Assembly: GCA_964483155.1 (NCBI GenBank)
Contig: CAZAAC010000035.1
Span: 1 to 26,809 of the forward strand
From: JAAYYM01 sp964483155
GTDB taxonomy: Bacteria > Bacillota > Clostridia > Lachnospirales > Lachnospiraceae
Length of the DNA: 26,809 nt
Direction: 5' to 3'
How positions within the stretch are numbered: the stretch's first letter is position 1; every line of letters starts with the position of its first letter. Below the pieces are notes generated by a model. That model was not told where the DNA came from and did not search any database. It saw nothing but the letters and a program-made list of their open reading frames with translations. Shown piece after piece: positions 14,383 to 22,011 of the stretch. The position numbers were made by a program, and so were the translations under genes.

Positions 14383-16410
14383 ATGAAAAGGAAAATCAGA
14401 ACATCACTTATTGCGGCATTTATGATTCCAATTGCGTTTATCATATTATTGGGAGTCATATCTTACGCAAAAGCATCAGAAGCCATTATCGATAATTATA
14501 AAGAGGCAACGATGAACACAGTATCGCAAACGGGACAGTATTATCAATTACTATTTCAGACATTAGAAAATAAATCGTTAGAGATTGCTTCAAATTCTAA
14601 TACGAGAGATTACTATGGTGGAATATATGCTGGAGATACAGTGAAAGAACAAACATTGTATGAGCAGTTCAGTCGTAGCTTACAGCAAATCAGCATGGCA
14701 GATGAAAATATCAATTTGATTTGTGTTATGGCGCCAACGGGTAAGGCTTATACTACAACTGGTACAATTATGGCAGGTGCATACGAGGAATATGAGGCAA
14801 GTAAGGAGGGGCAGGCAATGCTTGCTTCGACCGAACCATATTGGAGCGGATACCATTATTTTTTAGATGAGAAGTTGTATGTGTCCCAACAGGACTATGC
14901 AATATCACTTACCAGAGATATTGTTGATAATTATAGCAATCCTATTGGGATATTGACAATGGATATCAAAGCGGAATCTCTGCAGAAACCTTTAATTGGA
15001 ATTGAAATGCCTTCAGGCAGTTTGTGTGCATTCGTCGGACCGGATGGGCGAGAAGTTACCAAGGATGGAATTTCAGAGGAGAGTATCTTTGTAGATAGTG
15101 GATTATATCAAGAAGCACTTTCTTCGGCAGAAGAAACAGGTATGAAATATACACAGTATAAAGGTACTTCACATATATTTTTATTTGCTAAAGTGGGATA
15201 TGGTAATGGCGTTTTCTGTACGCTTGTACCAGAAGCAATTGTAACAGAACAGGCAGATGATATTAAAAGTATTACAGTTTTGGTAGTAGTAATCGCTAGT
15301 ATCATTGCAATCATTGTGGCCCTAATGATTGCAAATGGAATTGGTAGTACGATTCGAAAGATTAACAAGGCAGTCAGCCAAGCAGAGGAAGGCGACTTAA
15401 CAGTTAAGCTGACCACAAAGAGAAAAGATGAATTCAGACAGTTGACAGGACATGTATCTGGTATGCTTGCAGGGATGAAGGGACTGATTCATCAAACAGC
15501 AAGTGTTTCTACGGCAGTTGCAAATGCAGCAGAAGATGTTGCACAGTCTTCTGGAGAATTGGTTAAATTCTCAGAAGGGATATCGGCATCAATTGCACAG
15601 ATGGAGGAAGCACTCTCTTCTCAGGCGGAGGATGCAGTTATTTGTCAAAACAAAATGGCCTATCTGGATGATATGATAATGGAGGCAGGAAAAAGTACAA
15701 CACAAATAGCACTCCTCTCTGAAAATACAAAACAAATTATTGCGGATAGTATAGTGACGGTAGATGAACTTGGTCAGAGATCTATGGCAACTGCTGATAT
15801 TACAAGAGAAGTCATTGTAGGAATAGAAGAACTGGAAAAGGAATCGATAGCGATAGGGGGTATTGTTGAAACAATTAACAGCATAGCAGACCAGACAAAC
15901 TTACTTTCTTTAAATGCATCGATAGAGGCAGCACGCGTAGGAGTGGCTGGACGAGGGTTTGCGGTTGTGGCAGATGAAATCAGAAAGTTGGCAGAGGAAT
16001 CTGTTCTTGCTTCTATGAAAATAGGGCAGATTGTTTTAGAGATTCAAAGAAGGACGAAAGATACAGTAGGCACGGCAAAGAGAGCAGAAGAAACAGTGAC
16101 TATGCAGGGGGGTGCTCTAAACAGCACAGTAAAAGCTTTTACTGATATATCGAAGCACGTTGAGAATCTAACTGTGAATATTAGTGAAATCACTGAGAAA
16201 CTGCAGGATATTGCGTCTACAAAGAATGAGACGGTAGATGCAATTACAAACATTACAGCAGTATTAGAAGAGACTTCAGCAACATCAGAGGAAGTGGATG
16301 CAGCAGCCAAGAAACAACTTTCTTCTGCAGAGAAATTGAACAGCGAGGCCATTCAACTTGGCGAAGAAGCATTAGAACTTAAGGCTGCTATTTGTAGATT
16401 TAAAGTGTAG
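14383..16410 (+). CDS. Methyl-accepting chemotaxis protein (Cache sensor)
   Basis: A 675-residue membrane chemoreceptor. A transmembrane helix at about 10-30 (SLIAAFMIPIAFIILLGVI) is followed by an extracellular region of about 265 residues that looks like a dCache ligand-binding domain. A second transmembrane helix lies at about 297-320 (VLVVVIASIIAIIVALMIA), then a HAMP linker and the cytoplasmic signalling coiled coil. The hairpin tip is recognisable in SIADQTNLLSLNASIEAAR and GRGFAVVADEIRKLAEES. GAGAGG precedes the ATG. Placement between the BMC regulator and the fucose genes suggests it may guide swimming toward a sugar or product of this pathway, but the ligand cannot be read from the sequence. 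Confidence 0.92.
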   Translation: MKRKIRTSLIAAFMIPIAFIILLGVISYAKASEAIIDNYKEATMNTVSQTGQYYQLLFQTLENKSLEIASNSNTRDYYGGIYAGDTVKEQTLYEQFSRSLQQISMADENINLICVMAPTGKAYTTTGTIMAGAYEEYEASKEGQAMLASTEPYWSGYHYFLDEKLYVSQQDYAISLTRDIVDNYSNPIGILTMDIKAESLQKPLIGIEMPSGSLCAFVGPDGREVTKDGISEESIFVDSGLYQEALSSAEETGMKYTQYKGTSHIFLFAKVGYGNGVFCTLVPEAIVTEQADDIKSITVLVVVIASIIAIIVALMIANGIGSTIRKINKAVSQAEEGDLTVKLTTKRKDEFRQLTGHVSGMLAGMKGLIHQTASVSTAVANAAEDVAQSSGELVKFSEGISASIAQMEEALSSQAEDAVICQNKMAYLDDMIMEAGKSTTQIALLSENTKQIIADSIVTVDELGQRSMATADITREVIVGIEELEKESIAIGGIVETINSIADQTNLLSLNASIEAARVGVAGRGFAVVADEIRKLAEESVLASMKIGQIVLEIQRRTKDTVGTAKRAEETVTMQGGALNSTVKAFTDISKHVENLTVNISEITEKLQDIASTKNETVDAITNITAVLEETSATSEEVDAAAKKQLSSAEKLNSEAIQLGEEALELKAAICRFKV

Positions 16411-16448
16411 ACAATAAAAATAATATAAAAAAATAGAAGTATTGTAAC

Positions 16449-17303
16449 TTAGTTTTTAAGATACCTTCCGGGAGTGACGCCTTTATACTTTCGGAAGGTT
16501 TTTATAAAGTAGCTTAAATCATTAAAACCACAGGAAAAAGCCACTTCTGTAATAGAATTATCAGAAGCCAACAGAAAATGACAAGCATGTTCAATACGGT
16601 AATAATTCAGATAATCCATAGGTGTGCGATGTGTCATTTGATGAAAAAAACGGCAAAAATATTTTGGAGACATATCGACACAAGAAGCAAGCATTGATAA
16701 TGTGACAGGAGTGTCATAAAAAGACTCCATAAATTCAAGTACTTTTTTAAGTTGTATTACATGTTTATAATTGCCAGTGGACTTTGGAAGAGTATCTGGT
16801 TCAAAGTAATAGTGCTGTTCCTGTATAATACCAATGAAATGTAGCATTTCTCCAACAGTAATCAGCTGATGGCCCAGAGATTTTGTTGCCATTGCTTGGA
16901 AAAGATTCCATATCGACGTATGAATATCAGTATACTTTGCAGGAAAATGGCGATAGGGAAGAAAAGAACCATCAATGATTTTTTGCACAATTTTTTGAGA
17001 GGATTCGTTTTGTCTGGAAAGACAGTGTAAGTCAAAAACAATACATTCATAGACACAATGAAGTGGAACGCCAGAGTGTAAGGCTCCGCCGCGCAAAAAA
17101 AGGATATCTCCTTTGTTTGCCTGTATTTGTTCGTCATCTGCAGTCAAAATAAAGGTACCACTTAAAATGCGAATAATTTCATATTCCATATGCCAATGAT
17201 AAGGCATTGTATAGTGTGGATGATGTTCATCTATATGATGAAATTCAAAGGGAAAATCATAAGTTCCACGTTGCTTTCTTTCATTATATCCAAATGCTTG
17301 CAT
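16449..17303 (-). CDS. AraC-family transcriptional regulator (cupin N-terminus)
   Basis: A 284-residue regulator on the minus strand, divergent from the kinase-fucI genes. The N-terminal half is a cupin sugar-binding domain (HYTMPYHWHMEYEIIRILSG, ANKGDILFLRGGALHSG). The C-terminal 100 residues are the two AraC helix-turn-helix motifs (TLSMLASCVDMSPKYFCRFF and ITEVAFSCGFNDLSYFIKTF, ending in YKGVTPGRYLKN). On its strand a TAGGAG ribosome site precedes the ATG at 17303. By analogy with RhaS/RhaR and similar regulators it probably activates the divergent kinase and isomerase genes in response to a deoxyhexose. The shared 127-base intergenic region would hold the sites. Confidence 0.9.
   Translation of the reverse strand: MQAFGYNERKQRGTYDFPFEFHHIDEHHPHYTMPYHWHMEYEIIRILSGTFILTADDEQIQANKGDILFLRGGALHSGVPLHCVYECIVFDLHCLSRQNESSQKIVQKIIDGSFLPYRHFPAKYTDIHTSIWNLFQAMATKSLGHQLITVGEMLHFIGIIQEQHYYFEPDTLPKSTGNYKHVIQLKKVLEFMESFYDTPVTLSMLASCVDMSPKYFCRFFHQMTHRTPMDYLNYYRIEHACHFLLASDNSITEVAFSCGFNDLSYFIKTFRKYKGVTPGRYLKN
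16463..16503 (+). terminator. Terminator-like hairpin for the chemoreceptor gene, embedded in the 3' end of the convergent araC-family gene
   Basis: ACCTTCCG (16463-16470) pairs with CGGAAGGT (16492-16499) across a 21-base loop, and five T residues follow (16499-16503). No other hairpin is present in the 38 bases between the two convergent stop codons. The hairpin overlaps codons for the conserved AraC C-terminal residues (FRKYKG and PGRY), so part of its pairing could be coincidence. Confidence 0.45.
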
Positions 17304-17335
17304 AAGTCTCCTAAAAGTGAATATTGTTATATTTA

Positions 17336-17364
17336 TTGCTATTATAACACAAGAATTATATAAA
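17336..17364 (+). promoter_or_regulatory. Putative promoter of the kinase-fucI operon
   Basis: TTGCTA (17336-17341) and TATAAA (17359-17364) are spaced by exactly 17 bases, about 65 bases before the chosen kinase start. The -35 is imperfect, as expected for a promoter needing an AraC-family activator, and such a gene is divergent from it. I could not identify a convincing minus-strand -35/-10 pair for the regulator itself, although TATAAT occurs on that strand at about 17341-17346. Confidence 0.5.
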
Positions 17365-17430
17365 TGACAGTGTTACAATAAGAATAATAGAGCATTAAGT
17401 ATGATAACTGTATTCGAAAGGGAAACATAT

Positions 17431-18912
17431 ATGAAAGAAAAAAGAATTCTGGCTTTTGATTTTGGCGCTTCAGGTGGACGCGCGATGATTGGGATATATA
17501 ATGGAGACACGATTTCTTTAAAGGAGATACATCGTTTTTCGAATGATTCGGTTACCATTGGGAAAACAGTATACTGGGATGTGCTGCGGTTGTTTTATGA
17601 AATCAAGCAAGGGATGTTGAAAGCAAAATATGATGGTGGTTTTGCGTGCATAGGGATAGATACTTGGGGTGTAGACTTTGGACTTTTGGATGTGCAGGGT
17701 AATCTTCTTGAAAACCCAATTCACTACCGTGATGGACGTACTAAAGGAATGATGGAAGAGAGTTTTAAACTAATTCCGAAAGAATGGTTTTATAAAATTA
17801 CGGGGAATCAGTTTATGGAATTAAATACAGTCTTTCAATTATTTTCACTGGTGAAGCAGAGACCGGAATTATTAGAGAGAGCAGATAAATTATTATTAAT
17901 GCCAGATTTATTTTCTTATTTCCTGACAGGAGAAAAGCGTGCAGAACATTCGATTGCGTCCACAACACAATTAATGAATGCAGAAGAAGGAATATGGTCA
18001 GAAGGCGTTATGAGTGCATTGGGCATTCCGACAAATATTTTTGCAGATATTATTTCGAGTGGAACTATTGTAGGTGTTCTTAGTGATGACATCTGCGAGG
18101 AGCTTGGGGTAGAGAAAGTAAAAGTAGCAGCAGTAGCATCACATGATACGCAGAGTGCATTAATTGCAGTTCCAGCGAAGGAAAAGGATTTCATTTTCTT
18201 GAGTTGTGGTACATGGTCATTGCTTGGAACAGAATTGCCCGGACCAATTATTAATGAGAAATCAGAAAAATATAATATAACAAATGAGAGCGGACACGAG
18301 AATACAACGACATTTCTAAAAAATATTATTGGATTATGGTTAATCCAGGAAAGTCGAAGACAGTGGATTCGGGAAAATCAGGAGTTTGGTTTTGGCGAGT
18401 TAGAGAGTATGGCAAAAGAGGCTGTTGCATTGGAATGCTTTATTGATCCGGATGCACCTGAATTTGGAATACAAGGAAATATTCCACGCAGAATCAGGGA
18501 GTATTGTAAAAAATCAGGACAAAAGATTCCAGAGGATATAGGCGCTGTCGTTCGATGTATTAATGAAAGCCTGGCACTAAAATATCGAATGGCTTTGGAA
18601 GAAATCGAGGATTGTACGAGTAAACACTATGATACAGTATATATGGTGGGTGGAGGAACACAGAGCAAGCTTCTTTGCCAACTTACGGCAAATTCTTGTG
18701 CAAGGCGAGTTGTGGCTGGGCCGGTAGAAGCAACCGTGCTTGGTAATCTCGCGCTACAGTTGGTGGCATTAGGAGACATAAAAAACCTGCAGGAAGCCCG
18801 CGCATTGATTGGAAGGTCTCAGGACATCACAGTTTATGAGCCTCAGGATACACAAAAATGGGAAGAAGCATATATAAGGTTTCAAAAGTTAGTAAAGGAA
18901 GATGTTAAATAA
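17431..18912 (+). CDS. Rhamnulokinase-family sugar kinase, probably acting as L-fuculokinase here
   Basis: ATP-dependent phosphorylation of a ketose (L-fuculose and/or L-rhamnulose) to its 1-phosphate. A 493-residue FGGY-type kinase. The N-terminal phosphate-binding motif ILAFDFGASGGRAMIG and the substrate motif IGIDTWGVDFGLLD are characteristic of RhaB rather than E. coli FucK. The C-terminal ATP lobe has YDTVYMVGGGTQSKLLCQL. The frame opens at 17401, but no ribosome site precedes that ATG, whereas AAAGGGA (17417-17423) is 7 bases before ATG 17431. It lies 52 bases upstream of fucI and is probably co-transcribed. The fuculokinase role is inferred from that linkage and from the absence of a rhamnose isomerase gene in the window. 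Confidence 0.88.
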   Translation: MKEKRILAFDFGASGGRAMIGIYNGDTISLKEIHRFSNDSVTIGKTVYWDVLRLFYEIKQGMLKAKYDGGFACIGIDTWGVDFGLLDVQGNLLENPIHYRDGRTKGMMEESFKLIPKEWFYKITGNQFMELNTVFQLFSLVKQRPELLERADKLLLMPDLFSYFLTGEKRAEHSIASTTQLMNAEEGIWSEGVMSALGIPTNIFADIISSGTIVGVLSDDICEELGVEKVKVAAVASHDTQSALIAVPAKEKDFIFLSCGTWSLLGTELPGPIINEKSEKYNITNESGHENTTTFLKNIIGLWLIQESRRQWIRENQEFGFGELESMAKEAVALECFIDPDAPEFGIQGNIPRRIREYCKKSGQKIPEDIGAVVRCINESLALKYRMALEEIEDCTSKHYDTVYMVGGGTQSKLLCQLTANSCARRVVAGPVEATVLGNLALQLVALGDIKNLQEARALIGRSQDITVYEPQDTQKWEEAYIRFQKLVKEDVK

Positions 18913-18964
18913 GATAGACGTATAGTATTACAAAAAATAATGATATTAAAATGGAGGTAGTAAA

Positions 18965-20758
18965 ATGGCAAAGAACAGACTAATAGGAGATTATCCTGTC
19001 ATTGGTATCAGGCCGACAATTGACGGAAGAAGAGGTGCACTTAAGGTAAGGGAGTCACTGGAAGATCAAACGATGAATATGGCAAAAGCTGCTGCAAAGT
19101 TATTTGCAGAAAACTTGAAGTATTCAAATGGCGAGCCTGTAAAGGTTATTATTGCGGATACAACGATTGGACGTGTTGGAGAGGCTGCAGCTTGTGCAGA
19201 CAGATTTAAAAAAGAAGGTGTAGATATTACACTTACGGTAACGCCTTGCTGGTGCTATGGCGCTGAAACGATGGATATGGATAGAATGACAATCAAAGGT
19301 GTGTGGGGATTTAATGGTACAGAGAGACCGGGCGCTGTATTCTTGGCAGCAGTACTTGCCTCTCATGCACAGAAAGGACTTCCGGCATTTGGAATTTATG
19401 GACATGATGTATGCGATGCAGATGATACAGATATTCCTGGGGATGTAAAAGAAAAATTGCTTAGGTTTGGCCGTGCTTCTATAGCCGCTGCAACAATGAG
19501 AGGGAAGTCTTATCTGCAGATTGGATCTATTTGCATGGGTATCGCGGGTTCTATTATCAATCCAGAATTTATTGAAGAGTACTTAGGTATGAGAGTGGAG
19601 TCTGTTGATGAAGTAGAGATTATTCGCCGTATGACAGAAGGAATTTATGATGCAGAAGAATTTAAAAAAGCGCTTGCATGGACAAAAGCAAAATGTCCTG
19701 AAGGATTTGACAAGAATCCTTTAGAACTTCAAAAAACGCCAGAACAGAAAGAGGCTGATTGGGAATTTGTTGTAAAGATGATGTGTATTATTAAGGATTT
19801 AATGAATGGCAATGATAAATTACCAAAAGGCTGTGAAGAGGAAATGGTTGGACATAATGCACTTGCGGCTGGTTTTCAGGGACAGCGTCAGTGGACAGAT
19901 TTCTATCCAAATGCAGATTTCCCAGAGGCGCTTCTTAATTCTTCTTTTGATTGGAATGGTGCGAGAGAACCCTATATTCTTGCTACTGAAAACGATACAT
20001 TAAACGGTCTGGGTATGATGTTTATGAAGCTTCTTACTAATAAAGCGCAAATTTTTGCTGACGTGCGAACTTACTGGAGTCCAGAGGCAGTTAAAAAAGC
20101 AACAGGATATGAGCTCGAAGGCGTAGCAAAGAATTCCGGTGGATTTATCCACCTTATTAATTCAGGTGCAGCATGTCTCGATGCTTGCGGAGCTGCAAAA
20201 GATGCAGAGGGAAAAGGAATTATTAAGCCATGGTACGATATAACTGAAGGGGATCAGGATGCAATCTTGAAAGCAACAGCATGGTGTGCGGCCGATAATG
20301 GATATTTTAGGGGCGGTGGATTTTCATCCAGATTTTACACTTCTGCTGAAATGCCAGCTACGATGATTCGCCTTAATCTGGTCAAAGGATTAGGACCTGT
20401 TCTTCAAATTGCTGAAGGTTGGACAGTCGATTTACCAGAAGAAGTATCTGACAAGCTTTGGAAAAGAACAGATTATACATGGCCATGTACTTGGTTTGCA
20501 CCAAGAACAACAGGTGAAGGTGCATTTAAGACAGCCTATGATGTAATGAATAATTGGGGAGCTAACCATGGTGCGATCAGCTATGGGCATATTGGTGCAG
20601 ACTTAATTACATTCTGTGCAATCCTTAGAATTCCTGTATGCATGCACAATGTGCAGGAAGATGAAATCTTTAGACCGGCAGCCTGGAATGCATTTGGCAT
20701 GGATAAAGAAGGCCAGGACTATAGGGCATGTGCGGCCTATGGCCCGTTGTATAAGTAA
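18965..20758 (+). CDS. fucI: L-fucose isomerase
   Basis: Converts L-fucose to L-fuculose (and D-arabinose to D-ribulose) with Mn2+. The 597-residue protein aligns from end to end with my recollection of E. coli FucI (591 residues): IGIRPTIDGRRGALKVRESL, LTVTPCWCYGAETMDMD, WGFNGTERPGAVFLAA, GFQGQRQWTDFYPN and the terminal EGQDYRACAAYGPLYK. The metal ligands known in E. coli (Glu337, Asp361, His528) correspond to Glu342 (ATENDTLNG), Asp366 (FADVRTYWSPE) and His535 (WGANHG). GGAGG at 18953-18957 precedes the ATG. It is the last gene before a strong terminator, so kinase and isomerase form a two-gene operon. Confidence 0.97.
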   Translation: MAKNRLIGDYPVIGIRPTIDGRRGALKVRESLEDQTMNMAKAAAKLFAENLKYSNGEPVKVIIADTTIGRVGEAAACADRFKKEGVDITLTVTPCWCYGAETMDMDRMTIKGVWGFNGTERPGAVFLAAVLASHAQKGLPAFGIYGHDVCDADDTDIPGDVKEKLLRFGRASIAAATMRGKSYLQIGSICMGIAGSIINPEFIEEYLGMRVESVDEVEIIRRMTEGIYDAEEFKKALAWTKAKCPEGFDKNPLELQKTPEQKEADWEFVVKMMCIIKDLMNGNDKLPKGCEEEMVGHNALAAGFQGQRQWTDFYPNADFPEALLNSSFDWNGAREPYILATENDTLNGLGMMFMKLLTNKAQIFADVRTYWSPEAVKKATGYELEGVAKNSGGFIHLINSGAACLDACGAAKDAEGKGIIKPWYDITEGDQDAILKATAWCAADNGYFRGGGFSSRFYTSAEMPATMIRLNLVKGLGPVLQIAEGWTVDLPEEVSDKLWKRTDYTWPCTWFAPRTTGEGAFKTAYDVMNNWGANHGAISYGHIGADLITFCAILRIPVCMHNVQEDEIFRPAAWNAFGMDKEGQDYRACAAYGPLYK

Positions 20759-20776
20759 GATGCTATAATAGTTTAG

Positions 20777-20807
20777 AAAGGATGTCGAGGGTTGACATCC
20801 TTTTTTT
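20777..20807 (+). terminator. Strong rho-independent terminator after fucI
   Basis: AAAGGATGTC (20777-20786) pairs perfectly with GACATCCTTT (20794-20803) around a seven-base loop, and the right arm runs into seven consecutive T residues (20801-20807). It lies 18 bases after the fucI stop and separates that operon from the permease gene. Confidence 0.92.
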
Positions 20808-20835
20808 CTAATTGCAGTCAGTTCGATGCTAGTAC

Positions 20836-20864
20836 TTGACAGATATATCTAGAAAATGTATCAT
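20836..20864 (+). promoter_or_regulatory. Promoter of the KdgT-like permease gene
   Basis: A consensus TTGACA (20836-20841) is followed after exactly 17 bases by TATCAT (20859-20864). It lies just past the fucI terminator, so the permease gene has an independent promoter. Confidence 0.75.
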
Positions 20865-20875
20865 GAGATTGAAAA

Positions 20876-20889
20876 CCGAAACGTTTCGG
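20876..20889. promoter_or_regulatory. LacI-family operator-like palindrome downstream of the permease promoter
   Basis: CCGAAACGTTTCGG is a perfect 14-bp palindrome with the central CG typical of LacI/GalR-family operators. It starts 12 bases after the -10 hexamer, so it covers about +5 to +18, a standard repressor position. It resembles but does not match the CcpA cre consensus. No LacI-family gene is in the window, so the regulator would be encoded elsewhere. Confidence 0.7.
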
Positions 20890-20912
20890 AAATTAAAGAA
20901 GGAAGCAACTGT

Positions 20913-21851
20913 ATGAAAAAAATATTTGATTTTTTTGAGAAAATACCAGCAGGCATAATGATAATCCCTTTTTTTATTGGAGCAATTATAAATACGTTCT
21001 GTCCACAGATACTGTATATTGGCTCGTATACGACAGCTACATTTTCAAACGCAGGTGCTGCGACCGTTCTTGGCGTACAGTTAGTCTGCCTGGGTAGCAG
21101 ACTGCGATTGAAAGAATTGCCTGTAATTGCAAAAAGAGGAGGTGTTCTGTTAGCATCAAAACTTGTGGCAGGTATATTGGCAGTAATTGTCATCGGTCCC
21201 TTTTTTGGGCAAGCGGGAATTCTGGGAATTAGTTTATTAGCAATCGTTTGTGCAATTTCTAATACCAATGGGAGTATTTATCTATCACTGATGTCTATTT
21301 ACGGAGACGAAAAAGACGCCGCGGCAGTACCAATCATTGTTATTGATAATGGTCCTTTCTTTGCAGTTTTAATACTTGGGATTACAGGATTAGCAAAATT
21401 TTCATGGATATCGGTAATAGCCGCCTTGTTACCACTATTTATTGGAATAGGAATCGGGAATTTAAGTAAGAACATGAAAAATTTCTTGGAACCAGGAATT
21501 GCATTGATGTTGCCATTTATTGGATTTACGTTAGGAGCTGGAATTAATCTGAAAGATATCTTTCATGCAGGCATCAGCGGTATTGTCTTGGCCTTCATGG
21601 TATTATTATTCGGAAGTGGCATTTCTGTTTTGTTTGATAAAATAATCGCGAAGAGACCGGGCTATGCAGGAGTAGCAGCAAGTGCTACAGGAGCCAATGC
21701 AGTAGCAGTTCCTGCTGTCATAGGAATGATGGATGCGTCATGGCAACCATATGTCGAGCGTGCAACAGTGCAGGTGGCAGCAGCAGTTGTTGTAACTGCA
21801 ATTGTAATTCCATTTATCATAAAGCGTCATAGAAAAGAGAAGATATCATAA
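20913..21851 (+). CDS. KdgT-like permease (2-keto-3-deoxygluconate transporter family)
   Basis: A 312-residue integral membrane protein with about ten hydrophobic segments. It matches KdgT in length and in conserved stretches: KIPAGIMIIPFFIGAIINT near the N-terminus, AIVCAISNTNGSIYLSLMSIYG in the middle, LPFIGFTLGAGINLKDI, and GVAASATGANAVAVPAVIG toward the end. The family imports 2-keto-3-deoxygluconate by proton symport; the actual substrate here may differ. The frame is open from 20856, but that stretch is the promoter/operator. AAGGA at 20899-20903 sits 9 bases before ATG 20913, so that start is used. Its own promoter and LacI-type operator suggest a regulon separate from the fucose genes, possibly uronate or hexuronate catabolism. 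Confidence 0.82.
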   Translation: MKKIFDFFEKIPAGIMIIPFFIGAIINTFCPQILYIGSYTTATFSNAGAATVLGVQLVCLGSRLRLKELPVIAKRGGVLLASKLVAGILAVIVIGPFFGQAGILGISLLAIVCAISNTNGSIYLSLMSIYGDEKDAAAVPIIVIDNGPFFAVLILGITGLAKFSWISVIAALLPLFIGIGIGNLSKNMKNFLEPGIALMLPFIGFTLGAGINLKDIFHAGISGIVLAFMVLLFGSGISVLFDKIIAKRPGYAGVAASATGANAVAVPAVIGMMDASWQPYVERATVQVAAAVVVTAIVIPFIIKRHRKEKIS

Positions 21852-21920
21852 CAAAAAAATAAGATTTTATACTAAAATATAAGGAAAAGAGAGTTTCAAA
21901 AAATTGGACCAGTGCTTGAA

Positions 21921-21949
21921 TTGACAGGTGTCGTCAACTATTATAAGAT
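21921..21949 (+). promoter_or_regulatory. Putative promoter of the regulator/kinase/binding-protein operon
   Basis: A consensus TTGACA (21921-21926) is followed after 17 bases by TAAGAT (21944-21949), about 60 bases before the ATG at 22012. TTGAC (21921-21925) and GTCAA (21933-21937) form a short inverted repeat over the -35 and spacer, which could be a regulator site. No terminator is visible between the permease and this promoter. Confidence 0.6.
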
Positions 21950-22011
21950 GAAGTTAATAGCAATTATATTTGTTTTTAATGTGTTAGGATATGTCAAAAG
22001 GCGGGTAAAAC

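Noticed and set aside
20856..20912. N-terminal extension of the KdgT-like permease
   Set aside because: These bases contain the -10 element and the palindromic operator; a good ribosome site and the typical KdgT N-terminus support ATG 20913.
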